Origin: RHLJ01 sp965212165
GTDB taxonomy: Bacteria; Bacteroidota; Rhodothermia; Balneolales; Balneolaceae
Length of the DNA: 64,000 nt
Direction of reading: 5' to 3'
Assembly (NCBI GenBank): GCA_965212165.1
Contig: OZ243096.1
Span: 1,922,001 to 1,986,000 of the forward strand
The position numbers were made by a program, and so were the translations under genes. Positions 1 through 9,228 of this stretch are shown one piece after another. Positions within the stretch are counted from its first letter, which is position 1. Every line of letters starts with the position of its first letter. The notes beneath the pieces were generated by a model. It ran no database searches. It was given only the letters and a program-made list of their open reading frames with translations, and had not been told where the DNA came from.

Positions 1-441
1 ATATGGGTCAGCTTTTGATAAAGCCAGTAAAATATCGGAACCATTTTGATCAATATAAGCCTGCGATGTTACAGATATTTCAGATTCCAAATAAATATCA
101 ACACCGTAACTTCTTTCTAGTTTGTATAAACGTATTTCTTGAATTTTCCCTTCTTGATTAAATATTTTAATACCAGTGGTATCAATATTATCATGAAAAA
201 GCTCCATTTGAATTAAATCAGGAGCAGGTTGAATCACTGTAAAAGAATCAACGGGTTGACTTAAATGATACCTAACTACATATCCTAAACCGTCGCTACG
301 TTCTGCTTTAGAAATACGCTCTAATTGAGTTTGTGCTGGTAAAGCAGGAGAAAATAAAGTGAATACGAATATCAGTGCCGGTATTAGCCGGAACAAAGAA
401 CACGCCTGTATTCTTTTAATAGGTCTAAGTTCGTAAGCCAT
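1..441 (-). CDS. Exported protein, N-terminal part, possibly AMIN domain (partial)
   Basis: The frame is open from an ATG at 441 to the window edge (147 codons, no stop), so the C-terminus is missing. Residues 1-35 are a long signal peptide: a basic start, a hydrophobic stretch ending LFSPALPA, then QTQ at the likely cleavage site. The remaining ~110 residues alternate short beta-strand-like stretches around VVRYHLSQPVDSF and YGVDIYLESEI. This resembles the AMIN domain found in front of N-acetylmuramoyl-L-alanine amidases, but no catalytic domain is visible, so the function is only a guess. It is divergent from the ATPase gene at 605, with 163 bp between them that presumably holds both promoters. 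Confidence 0.7.
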   Translation of the reverse strand, partial: MAYELRPIKRIQACSLFRLIPALIFVFTLFSPALPAQTQLERISKAERSDGLGYVVRYHLSQPVDSFTVIQPAPDLIQMELFHDNIDTTGIKIFNQEGKIQEIRLYKLERSYGVDIYLESEISVTSQAYIDQNGSDILLALSKADPY

Positions 442-604
442 AGTTTTGTAGATGATCAAAAAAAGATACGTTTTTAACGATTGTGATGAAAGCAAGTGTT
501 TTAATGGGTTGGAATATTGTTAAATTAGTTTCTTTACTGCTTTTATCTGATTTTATTGTTCAAAAGCTTTAATAAAAATATATAAGCTACATTAAATTAT
601 CCCT

Positions 605-3550
605 ATGAAATCTGGGTATACAGTACAAAAACTTATAGAAGAATATTGGAATCCAAGTTCCTCCATTTTTAACCAAGCGATAGAATTTATTCCTGATCGG
701 CAGAACAAGGATATTGAGGATAAATTCAAGGAGATTCTAGATAAACAGACAGATGGAATTCCAATTGAATCTTTGGAAAGTATTTCATCACTTAAGGACT
801 CTCGACTTAATAAATTAGATGAAGTTTGGCTAGAAGCTATTATAGAAGCAACATCTGCAATACCAGAACTTCTTCTCATTGAACAGAACGAATCGCATTA
901 TCAGTCTAGAGAAGGAGATACTGCCTTTATTGGCCTTGCTAAAGTTTTAAAAAGAGGAAGACTTACTTTACGGAAAGGCATTCAGGCTATTGATAATGCA
1001 TTTCGCAGAATGCTCAAAAAAGAAGAGAAGGAATTCCAAATAGCTTTAAGGGAAGTTCCATTTAAGAGTATGGCCCTAATTCATTTATTTGAATTAAAAA
1101 CTGAGATTTCAAATTGGAAACATGCTCAATATCGATTTTGTGCAAGAGTATTAGAGGTTACTCAAAATTGGGCTTTGCTTGGTAAAATTGATGATATAGA
1201 ATCTGAATCTGAGATCACATTTCAAGAACTCATATCAAATTTAAGAGCTACATATAAGGATGAAAGTGAAATTCATCAAACTGCACTAGAAAAGAAATTC
1301 GAGGAGATTAACAAGAAACTTAAAAGAAATCTTGAGTTAGTAGGCACTATAGAGTTAAATAGTAATACGTATAGTGTAGAAAATGTGGAAAAGGAAAAAG
1401 TAAATTTCACATCACTCTTAAAAGTTAGTGGTGAAAATTGGTCTGAACTAGTAAATGCATTATCTCAAAGGATACATGTACTCATAAACCTTGCTAATTT
1501 TAAAGAAAGACTTAACTACTATACTTCATCTTTTTTATACCAGACCGAAGAGTTCTTTCAGCAGGTGATTTTAGACCCTCATAAAGGATTAAAAGGAATA
1601 ATTGAAGATGCAATTTCGGAACTTAAAAGTCTTTCAAAGCCTAGCCGAAAAGATTTAGCTGAACTTGGAGCGTTTATACATTCTAGGGCAAATAATACGA
1701 TTACCACAGGCATTTCAGAAATTCTAAACCAGAAGGTTGAAGATAAGTACTTAAGTGTATTGCTTGATGATTTTATAGGTAAGACAACAAACCTAGCTAA
1801 AGATCAACCTGAGAAAAGTGTTATAGTTGAAGATTTAAATCTTGAAGTTGCTAAACCAGACTTTGAGATAAAAGCGATTGATTGGCAAAAATTCGTTCAA
1901 AGAATGCTAGGCAAATATATTGCTACTGCTTTGGATTCACATAAACTTAATCTAGAGGAAGAAGTAAGCGAAATATCATTGAATTATTTAGAAGTTCTTC
2001 AAATTATTGAAACCAATTTAGTGATTATTGATGAAGTATCTAATAAGGAACAAGAAGAGCCAATTAATGTTGCTCTACAAGGGCTTGAAAGAAGTTTAAC
2101 GAAAGTCGAAGAAATTGAGAAAGAAGTACTAAGTGTACGAGATTTAATTCCTGAGAAAGTATTAAACCAAAATAAAGAGTTAGTTGAACAGCTTTCTACC
2201 TTTTTGGTTAAGCAAGATCTTAGTGAAATGAAATGGATGGAGACTCAGCTTAAAGTAAAAGAGTCGGCCGGTGACTGGAGTACAAAATTCACTATAGTTT
2301 GGGCTAAATTATTAGATCGTCTTGATCTATTTCAAAGATTTATCTCTAAGAAATATCGAAAAAATGAAGAAGCATTACGTACGTTTTTAGGACTTACAAA
2401 ACCTGTTTCAAAGAATGTTGAAAGCACTAACCTTGCTACTTTCCTCTATGACACTGATAGGAAATTTGAAGACCTGCCTTTTATTTACAGAAGGCTATTC
2501 GATTTCCATAGAGAAGTGGAAGCTAATTTTGTAATTCAGAACCCAATGCACTTCGAAAACTGTAGAAAGGCTTTGGAACTTTGGAAGGGTGGTTTCCCAG
2601 CAAGTGTTTCTTTAATTGGGGAAAAAGGAAGTGGCAAAAGTACACTTATTAGATTCTTAAATGAAGAGATACTCTTGCAGAAGAAAAAATATGAATTGAC
2701 TTTTCTTAAAACTAACTGGAAAAGTGAAAGTATTCTCAGCTCAATTTCAAAGGCACTACAACTGCCAGAGACTAATTCACTTGAGGAGTTAGTTGTTTTC
2801 ATTAAAAAGAAAAAGAAAGGAAGTATTGTTGTAATTGAAAATTTACAAAATTGCTTCGTTCGAAATATGAATGGCTATGATTCTATAAAAACACTTTTAT
2901 ATATCATTTCTGAAACTAAGAAAGAGGTTTTCTGGGTAGTCTCATGTTCAAGATATGCTTGGAATTTCCTAGATGTTGTATTTAAAGTAGGGGAATTTTT
3001 CTCACATTCTATTACAACTGATAAGTTAAATGCCGAAGAAATCGAATCGTTGATTTTGAAGCGCCAAAAAGCAAGTGGGTATCAACTGCACTTTATTCCA
3101 GATGCATCAACACAAAAGAGTCGTGCATATAAAAAGAATTTAGATAATGATGAAGCCTCGCAAGAATATTTGAAAGACAAATATTTTAATAAGCTTACAA
3201 ATTTGGCAGAGGGAAATGCGACTGTCGCAATGATTCTATGGATTCGTTCAATTAAAGAGTTCAATGATTCTCATTTTATAATAGAGTCACTTGATATCAT
3301 AAATATGGCGAGTCTTGATGGTCTTGATTCACTTTCATTATTTGCTTTATCAGCATTTATCATGCATGATTTATTGGCCCCAAATGAATTAGCAATGGTA
3401 TTAAACGATTCGGAATCAAATTGTGAAATGATAATATCAAGATTAGTATCACGTGGACTATTGGTTAAGTCGGGCGAACATTATGAACTAAATGATTTGA
3501 TATATCGACAAGTGGTTCGAATACTACGAAATAGAAACATCTTACTTTAA
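605..3550 (+). CDS. Large P-loop ATPase with long helical N-terminus, upstream of MscS channel
   Basis: 981 residues. The first ~640 are rich in Glu, Lys and Leu and look mostly alpha-helical or coiled coil, with no recognisable domain. A Walker A motif, GEKGSGKST, lies at about residues 672-680 and a Walker B-like strand, SIVVIENLQ, at about 740-748. This is the layout of a AAA/STAND-type NTPase. The last ~120 residues look like a winged-helix or helical lid region. There is no signal peptide, so it should be cytoplasmic. The stop is only 4 nt before the MscS-type channel gene, so the two are almost certainly cotranscribed. The family is not one I can name. A role in sensing or gating linked to the channel is inference from context. 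Confidence 0.85.
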   Translation: MKSGYTVQKLIEEYWNPSSSIFNQAIEFIPDRQNKDIEDKFKEILDKQTDGIPIESLESISSLKDSRLNKLDEVWLEAIIEATSAIPELLLIEQNESHYQSREGDTAFIGLAKVLKRGRLTLRKGIQAIDNAFRRMLKKEEKEFQIALREVPFKSMALIHLFELKTEISNWKHAQYRFCARVLEVTQNWALLGKIDDIESESEITFQELISNLRATYKDESEIHQTALEKKFEEINKKLKRNLELVGTIELNSNTYSVENVEKEKVNFTSLLKVSGENWSELVNALSQRIHVLINLANFKERLNYYTSSFLYQTEEFFQQVILDPHKGLKGIIEDAISELKSLSKPSRKDLAELGAFIHSRANNTITTGISEILNQKVEDKYLSVLLDDFIGKTTNLAKDQPEKSVIVEDLNLEVAKPDFEIKAIDWQKFVQRMLGKYIATALDSHKLNLEEEVSEISLNYLEVLQIIETNLVIIDEVSNKEQEEPINVALQGLERSLTKVEEIEKEVLSVRDLIPEKVLNQNKELVEQLSTFLVKQDLSEMKWMETQLKVKESAGDWSTKFTIVWAKLLDRLDLFQRFISKKYRKNEEALRTFLGLTKPVSKNVESTNLATFLYDTDRKFEDLPFIYRRLFDFHREVEANFVIQNPMHFENCRKALELWKGGFPASVSLIGEKGSGKSTLIRFLNEEILLQKKKYELTFLKTNWKSESILSSISKALQLPETNSLEELVVFIKKKKKGSIVVIENLQNCFVRNMNGYDSIKTLLYIISETKKEVFWVVSCSRYAWNFLDVVFKVGEFFSHSITTDKLNAEEIESLILKRQKASGYQLHFIPDASTQKSRAYKKNLDNDEASQEYLKDKYFNKLTNLAEGNATVAMILWIRSIKEFNDSHFIIESLDIINMASLDGLDSLSLFALSAFIMHDLLAPNELAMVLNDSESNCEMIISRLVSRGLLVKSGEHYELNDLIYRQVVRILRNRNILL

Positions 3551-3554
3551 TTAT

Positions 3555-4487
3555 ATGAAAAAGCTTGGTTCATTTTTATTTCTACTGATTTTGGTTGTTC
3601 TTATACCTGATGTTTTATTGTTAGCACAGGATTCACTTTCTACAGCTGGAATTGATAGTACCACCTCACGATCTGTGAATGAACAGGTAAATAACTTTAC
3701 AGATTTCTTTTCAATTACAAAGATAATCTCCACACTTATTGTACTATTTGGTACCTATTTCTTTACAAGAATTTTATCTTTTTTACTTGGCGCACTAGCT
3801 GAAAAAAGGTCGTCTTATAGGTTAATTCTAAAAAGATTAGTTCCTTTTTTAAATGTAGCTATTTGGTCTATTGCTATCTTTATTGTAATCGCAGGTATTA
3901 TTTCACCACCAATTGAGACAATTCTTACGGTTGGTGCTTCAGTTGGAATAGCTGTTGGTTTTGCAGCACAAGATATTTTAAAGAATATTTTTGGAGGATT
4001 TATCATCATTATGGATCGTCCATTTCAAATAGGAGACAAAATAGAAGTAGATAACTATTATGGTGAAGTGACTGAAATTGGACTAAGATCAACAAGAATA
4101 GTAACACCAGATGATTCATTAGTTTCTATACCGAATGCTGATTTAGTAAGTAATTCTGTATCAAACTCAAACTCAGGTGCATTAGATTGCCAAGTTGTTT
4201 CATCCATATTTCTACCAGCTTCAGTAGATCTAGAACAGGTAAAAGAAATTGCATATAGAGCAGCGGTATCATCGCGATATGTATATTTAAAAAAGCCAGT
4301 AGTCATCGTTTCTGAAAACAAAGTGTTTGAGCAAAACTTTGTAGTACAGCTAAAAGTGAAAGCTTATGTACTTGATATTAGATATGAATTTTTATTAAAA
4401 AGTGAGATAACAGAACTTATACTAAAGGAACTCAATAGAAAACAACTCATACCAAGCAGTGCCCTTACTAAAATTACAGAGGATTAA
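3555..4487 (+). CDS. MscS-family mechanosensitive ion channel
   Basis: 310 residues. A signal-peptide-like N-terminus ends near LLLAQDS, followed by about three membrane segments. The pore-lining helix and beta domain are clear: GASVGIAVGFAAQDILKN and then GGFIIIMDRPFQIGDKIEV, with the Gly/Ala-rich packing pattern of MscS TM3, followed by the beta-domain signature of the upper cytoplasmic vestibule. MscS channels open on membrane tension and release osmolytes. The gene begins 4 nt after the ATPase stop and is followed 4 nt after its own stop by a lipoprotein gene, giving a three-gene operon. The ATPase partner is unusual for MscS. Confidence 0.92.
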   Translation: MKKLGSFLFLLILVVLIPDVLLLAQDSLSTAGIDSTTSRSVNEQVNNFTDFFSITKIISTLIVLFGTYFFTRILSFLLGALAEKRSSYRLILKRLVPFLNVAIWSIAIFIVIAGIISPPIETILTVGASVGIAVGFAAQDILKNIFGGFIIIMDRPFQIGDKIEVDNYYGEVTEIGLRSTRIVTPDDSLVSIPNADLVSNSVSNSNSGALDCQVVSSIFLPASVDLEQVKEIAYRAAVSSRYVYLKKPVVIVSENKVFEQNFVVQLKVKAYVLDIRYEFLLKSEITELILKELNRKQLIPSSALTKITED

Positions 4488-4491
4488 TACC

Positions 4492-6111
4492 ATGAAGAAT
4501 TTTAAAATATATACAGTTCTATTTTTAATCGTGTTGGTTAGCTGCACTCCAAATAAAATTGAGCAAAAGATGGATAAGCTACTTTCAAAATATACCGAGT
4601 TTACATTAACAACGGATGTAAGCCAGTTATCAGAAAATGAAAAGAAAATGATTCCACTGCTAATAGAGGCCGGAAAAGAAATGAATAAAGTGTTTTGGCT
4701 TCAGGCATATGGCGAAAAAGGACAGTTATATTCATCACTGAGTGATAAGGAAAGAAGCTTCTTCGATATTAATTACGGTCCGTGGGATCGTATAGATGGT
4801 AATAAAGCGTTTATAATAGGTGTTAATGAAAAACCAAAAGGTGCCAATTTCTATCCTTCAGATATGACTAAAGAAGAATTTGAAGCATGGGATTCTGAAG
4901 ATAAAACGAGTTTATATACGCTAGTTAGAAGAGATGAAAATGGTGAATTGATTACAATTCCATATAACGAAGCTTTTAAAGAGTATCATCAATTTGCTGC
5001 AACAAAATTGAAAGAAGCCGCGGAATTTGCAGATGATGCAGGATTAAAAAACTATCTAGAACTGCGTGCAGAAGCGTTATTAACTAATAACTATCAAGAA
5101 AGTGATTTTGCTTGGATGGATATGAAAGATAATGGTATTGATATTGTAATAGGCCCCATTGAAAACTATGAAGATCAATTGTATGGATACAAGGCTGCGC
5201 ATGAAGCTTATGTACTTGTAAAAGACAAAAGCTGGAGTGATAGACTTTCAAAATATGCGGCATTACTTCCGGAGCTACAACGTGGACTTCCTGTACCTGA
5301 AGATTATAAACAAGAGACACCTGGTACTGATTCTGATTTAAATGCTTATGATGCTATTTATTATGCAGGGGATACTAATGCTGGATCAAAGACTATTGCT
5401 ATCAACTTACCAAATGATGAAGAGGTTCAGTTAGAAAAAGGAACTCGTCGACTTCAACTTAAAAATGCAATGCAAGCAAAGTATGATAAAATATTGATTC
5501 CGATTTCGGAAGTATTGATAGCCGAAGATCAAAGACAATACATTACATTTGATGCTTTCTTTGGCAACACTATGTTTCATGAAGTAGCGCACGGGCTAGG
5601 AATCAAAAATACAATTACTGGAAATGGCTCGGTTCGTACTGCACTTCAAAATCATGCATCAGCACTTGAAGAGGGTAAAGCAGATGTGCTTGGTTTATAT
5701 ATGGTGCAATCGCTAAGAGAGAAGGGTATGATTGATGAAGGAAGTATTGAAGATAACTATGTGACTTTCTTAGCAAGTATTTTTCGTTCTATACGATTTG
5801 GTTCCTCAAGCGCTCATGGTCGTGCAAATTTAATCCGATTCAATTTCTTTCAAGAGATGGGGGCTTTTTCATTTAATGAAGCTACAGAAACGTATAGTAT
5901 CAATTTTGATAAAGTGAATGAGGCAGTAACAGCATTGTCTGAAAAGATCCTAACGCTTCAAGGTAATGGTGATTATGATGCTGTAGATGCATTTGTGACT
6001 AAGTATGCAGTTCGAACTCCACAACTTGATGCTTCACTTGCAAAGCTTTCTGCACAGTCAATTCCTGTTGATATAGTCTTTAATCAAGGTGTTGAAGTTT
6101 TGGGACTTTAA
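4492..6111 (+). CDS. Lipoprotein metallopeptidase, M49 (dipeptidyl-peptidase III)-like
   Basis: I start at the ATG at 4492, not the in-frame ATG at 4459, because the shorter form begins with a lipoprotein signal (MKNFKIYTVLFLIVLVSC, lipobox LVSC), has a purine-rich AGAGGA 8 nt upstream and does not overlap mscS. The protein has 539 residues. A zinc site is visible as HEVAH at residues 363-367, with a downstream EEGKAD at 393-398, which matches the second metal-ligand segment of M49 peptidases. Classical DPP III has a six-residue HExxGH; this one has the five-residue HExxH form, which is known in a minority of bacterial members. It is likely anchored to the outer or inner membrane facing the periplasm. 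Substrate unknown. Confidence 0.8.
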   Translation: MKNFKIYTVLFLIVLVSCTPNKIEQKMDKLLSKYTEFTLTTDVSQLSENEKKMIPLLIEAGKEMNKVFWLQAYGEKGQLYSSLSDKERSFFDINYGPWDRIDGNKAFIIGVNEKPKGANFYPSDMTKEEFEAWDSEDKTSLYTLVRRDENGELITIPYNEAFKEYHQFAATKLKEAAEFADDAGLKNYLELRAEALLTNNYQESDFAWMDMKDNGIDIVIGPIENYEDQLYGYKAAHEAYVLVKDKSWSDRLSKYAALLPELQRGLPVPEDYKQETPGTDSDLNAYDAIYYAGDTNAGSKTIAINLPNDEEVQLEKGTRRLQLKNAMQAKYDKILIPISEVLIAEDQRQYITFDAFFGNTMFHEVAHGLGIKNTITGNGSVRTALQNHASALEEGKADVLGLYMVQSLREKGMIDEGSIEDNYVTFLASIFRSIRFGSSSAHGRANLIRFNFFQEMGAFSFNEATETYSINFDKVNEAVTALSEKILTLQGNGDYDAVDAFVTKYAVRTPQLDASLAKLSAQSIPVDIVFNQGVEVLGL

Positions 6112-6221
6112 TTAAAATCTTCATATAAAATTCACCTTCATTAGCGATTCTAATTTGACATTACGTTGGTTGAAAATTACAATGTAATGCATATTAAATA
6201 TTAACTGTACTAGGAGGAAAT

Positions 6222-6602
6222 ATGAATGAAGAAATATTTCTTGATGCCGCTGAAAATGGCGATCTCGAGACAGTAAAGAAGCTCCTTAATGATGGAGTTG
6301 ACGTAAACACTAAAGACGAACATGACCGAACTGCATTACTGAAGTCGGCCAAACATGGTCATTTAAGTATTGTTGAATTATTGGTTAGCCAAGGGGCAGA
6401 AATCGATAAAAAGGATAATAGGGGAACGACGGCACTATATTGGGCATCAACTAACGGTTTTAAAGAAATTGTAGAGTTGTTAATTGCTAATGAAAGTGAG
6501 GTAGACGTTCAAGATGACAGAGGTTGGTCTGCATTGGATCAAGCTGTTGCTCAAAAACACGAAAGTGTGGTTAGCATACTAAATGCAGCAGGAGCACATT
6601 AA
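6222..6602 (+). CDS. Small ankyrin-repeat protein
   Basis: 126 residues made of about three and a half ankyrin repeats, recognisable by the repeated pattern LLNDGVDVNTKDEHDRTAL, LLVSQGAEIDKKDNRGTTAL and LLIANESEVDVQDDRGWSAL. No signal peptide, so a cytoplasmic protein-protein interaction module. The start is supported by a perfect Shine-Dalgarno AGGAGG at 6212-6217, stronger than at most genes here. 110 bp separate it from the peptidase gene, so it may have its own promoter. A terminator follows. Ankyrin proteins of this size often regulate a neighbour, but no partner is evident. Confidence 0.9.
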   Translation: MNEEIFLDAAENGDLETVKKLLNDGVDVNTKDEHDRTALLKSAKHGHLSIVELLVSQGAEIDKKDNRGTTALYWASTNGFKEIVELLIANESEVDVQDDRGWSALDQAVAQKHESVVSILNAAGAH

Positions 6603-6631
6603 CAATTAATAGTAACCTTTAGCAAATTTTG

Positions 6632-6668
6632 AATCCCAATTTCTGAAAAGAGATTGGGATTTTTTATT
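6632..6668. terminator. Bidirectional rho-independent-like terminator
   Basis: The inverted repeat AATCCCAAT (6632-6640) and ATTGGGATT (6653-6661) is followed by a T run on the plus strand. It sits between the convergent ankyrin and methyltransferase genes, and its right end overlaps the last codons of the latter. Confidence 0.75.
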
Positions 6669-7377
6669 TACCGTATAGAATGAAAATTGCAGGGCGTTTA
6701 TGTAAATCAATATTTGTCAATTTTTTCCATTCCCCAATTTCCATCGAACGTATGTCTTCAGTAGGTAGTGTAATATCTGTTGCAACACAAAGTCTTGTTG
6801 ATGGGTTACAATTCTCAATAATAGAAGTCAGCATCTCATTATTACGATAAGGTGCTTCCATGAAAATTTGTGTTCTGTCGTGCCTTCTCGACTCACCTTC
6901 TAATTGGACAAGCATTTGTTTTCTTCCTTTAGCATCAATAGGTAGATAGCCACTAAATGCAAATGATTGCCCATTAAAACCAGATGCCATTAGAGCTAGT
7001 AAGATAGATGAAGGTCCAACTAATGGAACTACTTGAATACCATTTTGGTGAGCCATTTTAATCAATTTTGACCCTGGATCTGCAACAGCAGGGGCACCAG
7101 CTTCCGACATAATCCCCATATTTTTTCCAGCTTTAAGTGGTTTTAGGAAGGAATAGATCTCAAGATCAGGAGTATTCTTATTTAGAGGGTAGAAATCAAT
7201 TTTATATTCAGGAATAGTGTCTCCAACCCATTGAAGAAATTTTACCGAAGTCTGGATATTTTCTACGACAAGTGCATCCAATTTTCGAAGAACTGAAAGA
7301 GTATACTCAGGAATAGTGTTGTTTTCTGGAGTCTTACCAAGCGTAGTTGGAATTAAATAAAGTATGCCTTTACTCAT
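6664..7377 (-). CDS. SAM-dependent methyltransferase, RsmI-like (short form)
   Basis: 237 residues of the tetrapyrrole/corrin methylase fold. RsmI methylates the 2'-O of C1402 in 16S rRNA. Diagnostic stretches are the N-terminal LYLIPTTLGK, the cofactor loop GIMSEAGAPAVADPGSKLI and VPLVGPSSILLALMASGFNGQ, the last two being very close to RsmI. It is shorter than E. coli RsmI (286 aa), lacking the C-terminal extension. Many bacteria of this group carry such a short paralogue, so it may not be the orthologue. It is the last gene of a three-gene minus-strand operon in which each gene overlaps the next by 4 nt (ATGA type). Confidence 0.85.
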   Translation of the reverse strand: MSKGILYLIPTTLGKTPENNTIPEYTLSVLRKLDALVVENIQTSVKFLQWVGDTIPEYKIDFYPLNKNTPDLEIYSFLKPLKAGKNMGIMSEAGAPAVADPGSKLIKMAHQNGIQVVPLVGPSSILLALMASGFNGQSFAFSGYLPIDAKGRKQMLVQLEGESRRHDRTQIFMEAPYRNNEMLTSIIENCNPSTRLCVATDITLPTEDIRSMEIGEWKKLTNIDLHKRPAIFILYGK

Positions 7378-7856
7378 AAATCTACCCTTTCAATAATTAT
7401 TTCATCGGCACCATATTTGATTTTTTTATTAGCAAAACGAGTCCCTAAAAACGAAAAGAATGCAAGTGCCGCAAAACCAAGAAAAGCCACACCCATATTA
7501 GAAAGCGAAGTGCTTTTTTGGAGATCATAAGTTGGAATCATCACAATTTCTTGAAAGTTACCTTCCATAAATCTAATAGGTATTACTGGGGTATCAATAA
7601 TTCTTTGGGCCATTTGTATAGATAGGGAAAGTTTTCTTTCTATCTTATCTCCATCTGGACTAATAAACTCAATAACTACATAGCCATTACTTTGGGCTGC
7701 AATTTGTTTAACATCAAATTCTAGAACATTAGAGGCAATACTTACTCCATTTTCATAGGTATCAATAGTACCTTGATGCACTAAACCTTGTTGAATAATG
7801 ATAAAAAGTAAATAGGCTGGTAGGAGCCAAACAAGATAAATGAAGTAGTATTTCAT
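7374..7856 (-). CDS. Membrane protein of unknown function, two transmembrane segments
   Basis: 160 residues: an N-terminal membrane helix (about 5-24), an extracytoplasmic beta-rich domain of ~85 residues, then a second helix around residues 120-140 with FLGFAALAFFSFLGTRFA. The layout recalls DUF3592-type proteins, but I cannot assign it. It overlaps both neighbours by 4 nt, so translation is likely coupled. Confidence 0.8.
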   Translation of the reverse strand: MKYYFIYLVWLLPAYLLFIIIQQGLVHQGTIDTYENGVSIASNVLEFDVKQIAAQSNGYVVIEFISPDGDKIERKLSLSIQMAQRIIDTPVIPIRFMEGNFQEIVMIPTYDLQKSTSLSNMGVAFLGFAALAFFSFLGTRFANKKIKYGADEIIIERVDL

Positions 7857-9007
7857 TTAGATATTTCCATTATAGTAGTTTCGTAAAGTGCAGGATCCCA
7901 AATCAAACGTTGTTGATAATCTTCCTGCATGTGGTTAGCAGATAGATGAAGCCAAAAAGCGACTGGGAGCTTATCAAAGAATATTGCTTGCGCAGAACTA
8001 TGACCATCATAAAATGAAGTACCAAAATCAATTCCACTTAGCATTCCCATACGGTTATCATAAATAGCACCATATTCACTGAAGCTTCTTTTAATAGCTT
8101 CACCCTCAAAAACCCATTTCATTTTTCCTTTAACTCTACTAGATATTTCTACTGAAAGCAATTCATTTTTAGAGAGCTTTGACATCAATTCAGCAATTTC
8201 TCTGGGGGTTGTATGGGGAAAATTTTCAAGGGCATTCCGTTCTTCAATAAAACTTAAATTGAGACGTACATCATCAAATAATTCCTTTGTTTCTTCAACG
8301 AATTTAGGATCTGTATTCAATCGCTCTGCAAAAGCAATGACGTCTGCATTAGATTTGTTTACCGATGTATCAGTTACATCCGGATGAATTGATAAATACA
8401 ATCCTGAGTAAGGAAGTGGAATATCAGTTGATTCTACATATAATGAATCCATTAAATTTCGAATATTCTGTTCACCTAATTTGAACCAGAGATAATCGGC
8501 AATTGCAAGATCATTAGTTTCTGCCATAACAGATACTAATTTATCTATAGTAATAGGAGAATCGTCTTCAACACCTAATAATTCGTAAGATTTCCGATGG
8601 GATTCTTCACTAATATCAGGAAGTGAAAAACGTTCAATTTCATTAATACTTGAAAGTATCTCGTTAGGATTTAAATCTCTTGTTTGTACTTGCCGTTCAT
8701 ATTCTAGAATTAAGAAGAAGTTAGAAATGGTACCCATTGTTCTAGGGGTATCAGCATTGTAGTAAATACCAGAATCAGGATTATTCACATTGAATGAAAC
8801 AACCGACATATATTCAGGGTGATCTCCAATAAACTCCGTGAGGGCTTTGAGTGAATACGTACTTTCGATGTATTCGTACCCATCACGCATTCCATCATTA
8901 TTGGCGAATAATGTTTTAAATGCGGAATAATTGAAGCCAATAACTATAGCAAATATAAACGATGCTGATGCTGCAAAAACGAGGAAAAACTTTAGTGCTC
9001 TCTTCAA
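7853..9007 (-). CDS. Beta-lactamase/serine-hydrolase fold protein lacking catalytic residues
   Basis: 384 residues with an N-terminal membrane anchor (about 6-28). The architecture follows class A beta-lactamase: a helix region TMGTISNFFLILEYERQ where the SxxK motif should be, AETNDLAIADYL in the place of the SDN loop, and MLSGIDFGTSF near the KTG position. The nucleophile tetrad reads SNFF, so the catalytic lysine is absent, and the Lys of KTG is also not visible. It is therefore probably a non-enzymatic, periplasm-facing binding protein. First gene of the operon with the two genes downstream. Confidence 0.75.
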   Translation of the reverse strand: MKRALKFFLVFAASASFIFAIVIGFNYSAFKTLFANNDGMRDGYEYIESTYSLKALTEFIGDHPEYMSVVSFNVNNPDSGIYYNADTPRTMGTISNFFLILEYERQVQTRDLNPNEILSSINEIERFSLPDISEESHRKSYELLGVEDDSPITIDKLVSVMAETNDLAIADYLWFKLGEQNIRNLMDSLYVESTDIPLPYSGLYLSIHPDVTDTSVNKSNADVIAFAERLNTDPKFVEETKELFDDVRLNLSFIEERNALENFPHTTPREIAELMSKLSKNELLSVEISSRVKGKMKWVFEGEAIKRSFSEYGAIYDNRMGMLSGIDFGTSFYDGHSSAQAIFFDKLPVAFWLHLSANHMQEDYQQRLIWDPALYETTIMEISK

Positions 9008-9228
9008 AAGGTCGATTAATCTTTATTCAAAATTTATAAGTATCAAAGATACGAATAACAAACAATGAATATCCGATTATGGTTCGGAAGTTTTTGATAA
9101 GTTTCTTTTGGTTGTATGTTCTACTTGATTAATCATCTCTGAAGTTTTGATTTATACTATGATCAAATTCCAATCATTCTCAGAATGACATTGATGATTA
9201 GAAAAGTATTATCAGACTCAAAAACCTA

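Noticed and set aside
4459..4491. Longer start for the M49-like lipoprotein
   Set aside because: It would overlap mscS and bury the lipoprotein signal; the ATG at 4492 has a ribosome-binding site and lipobox.
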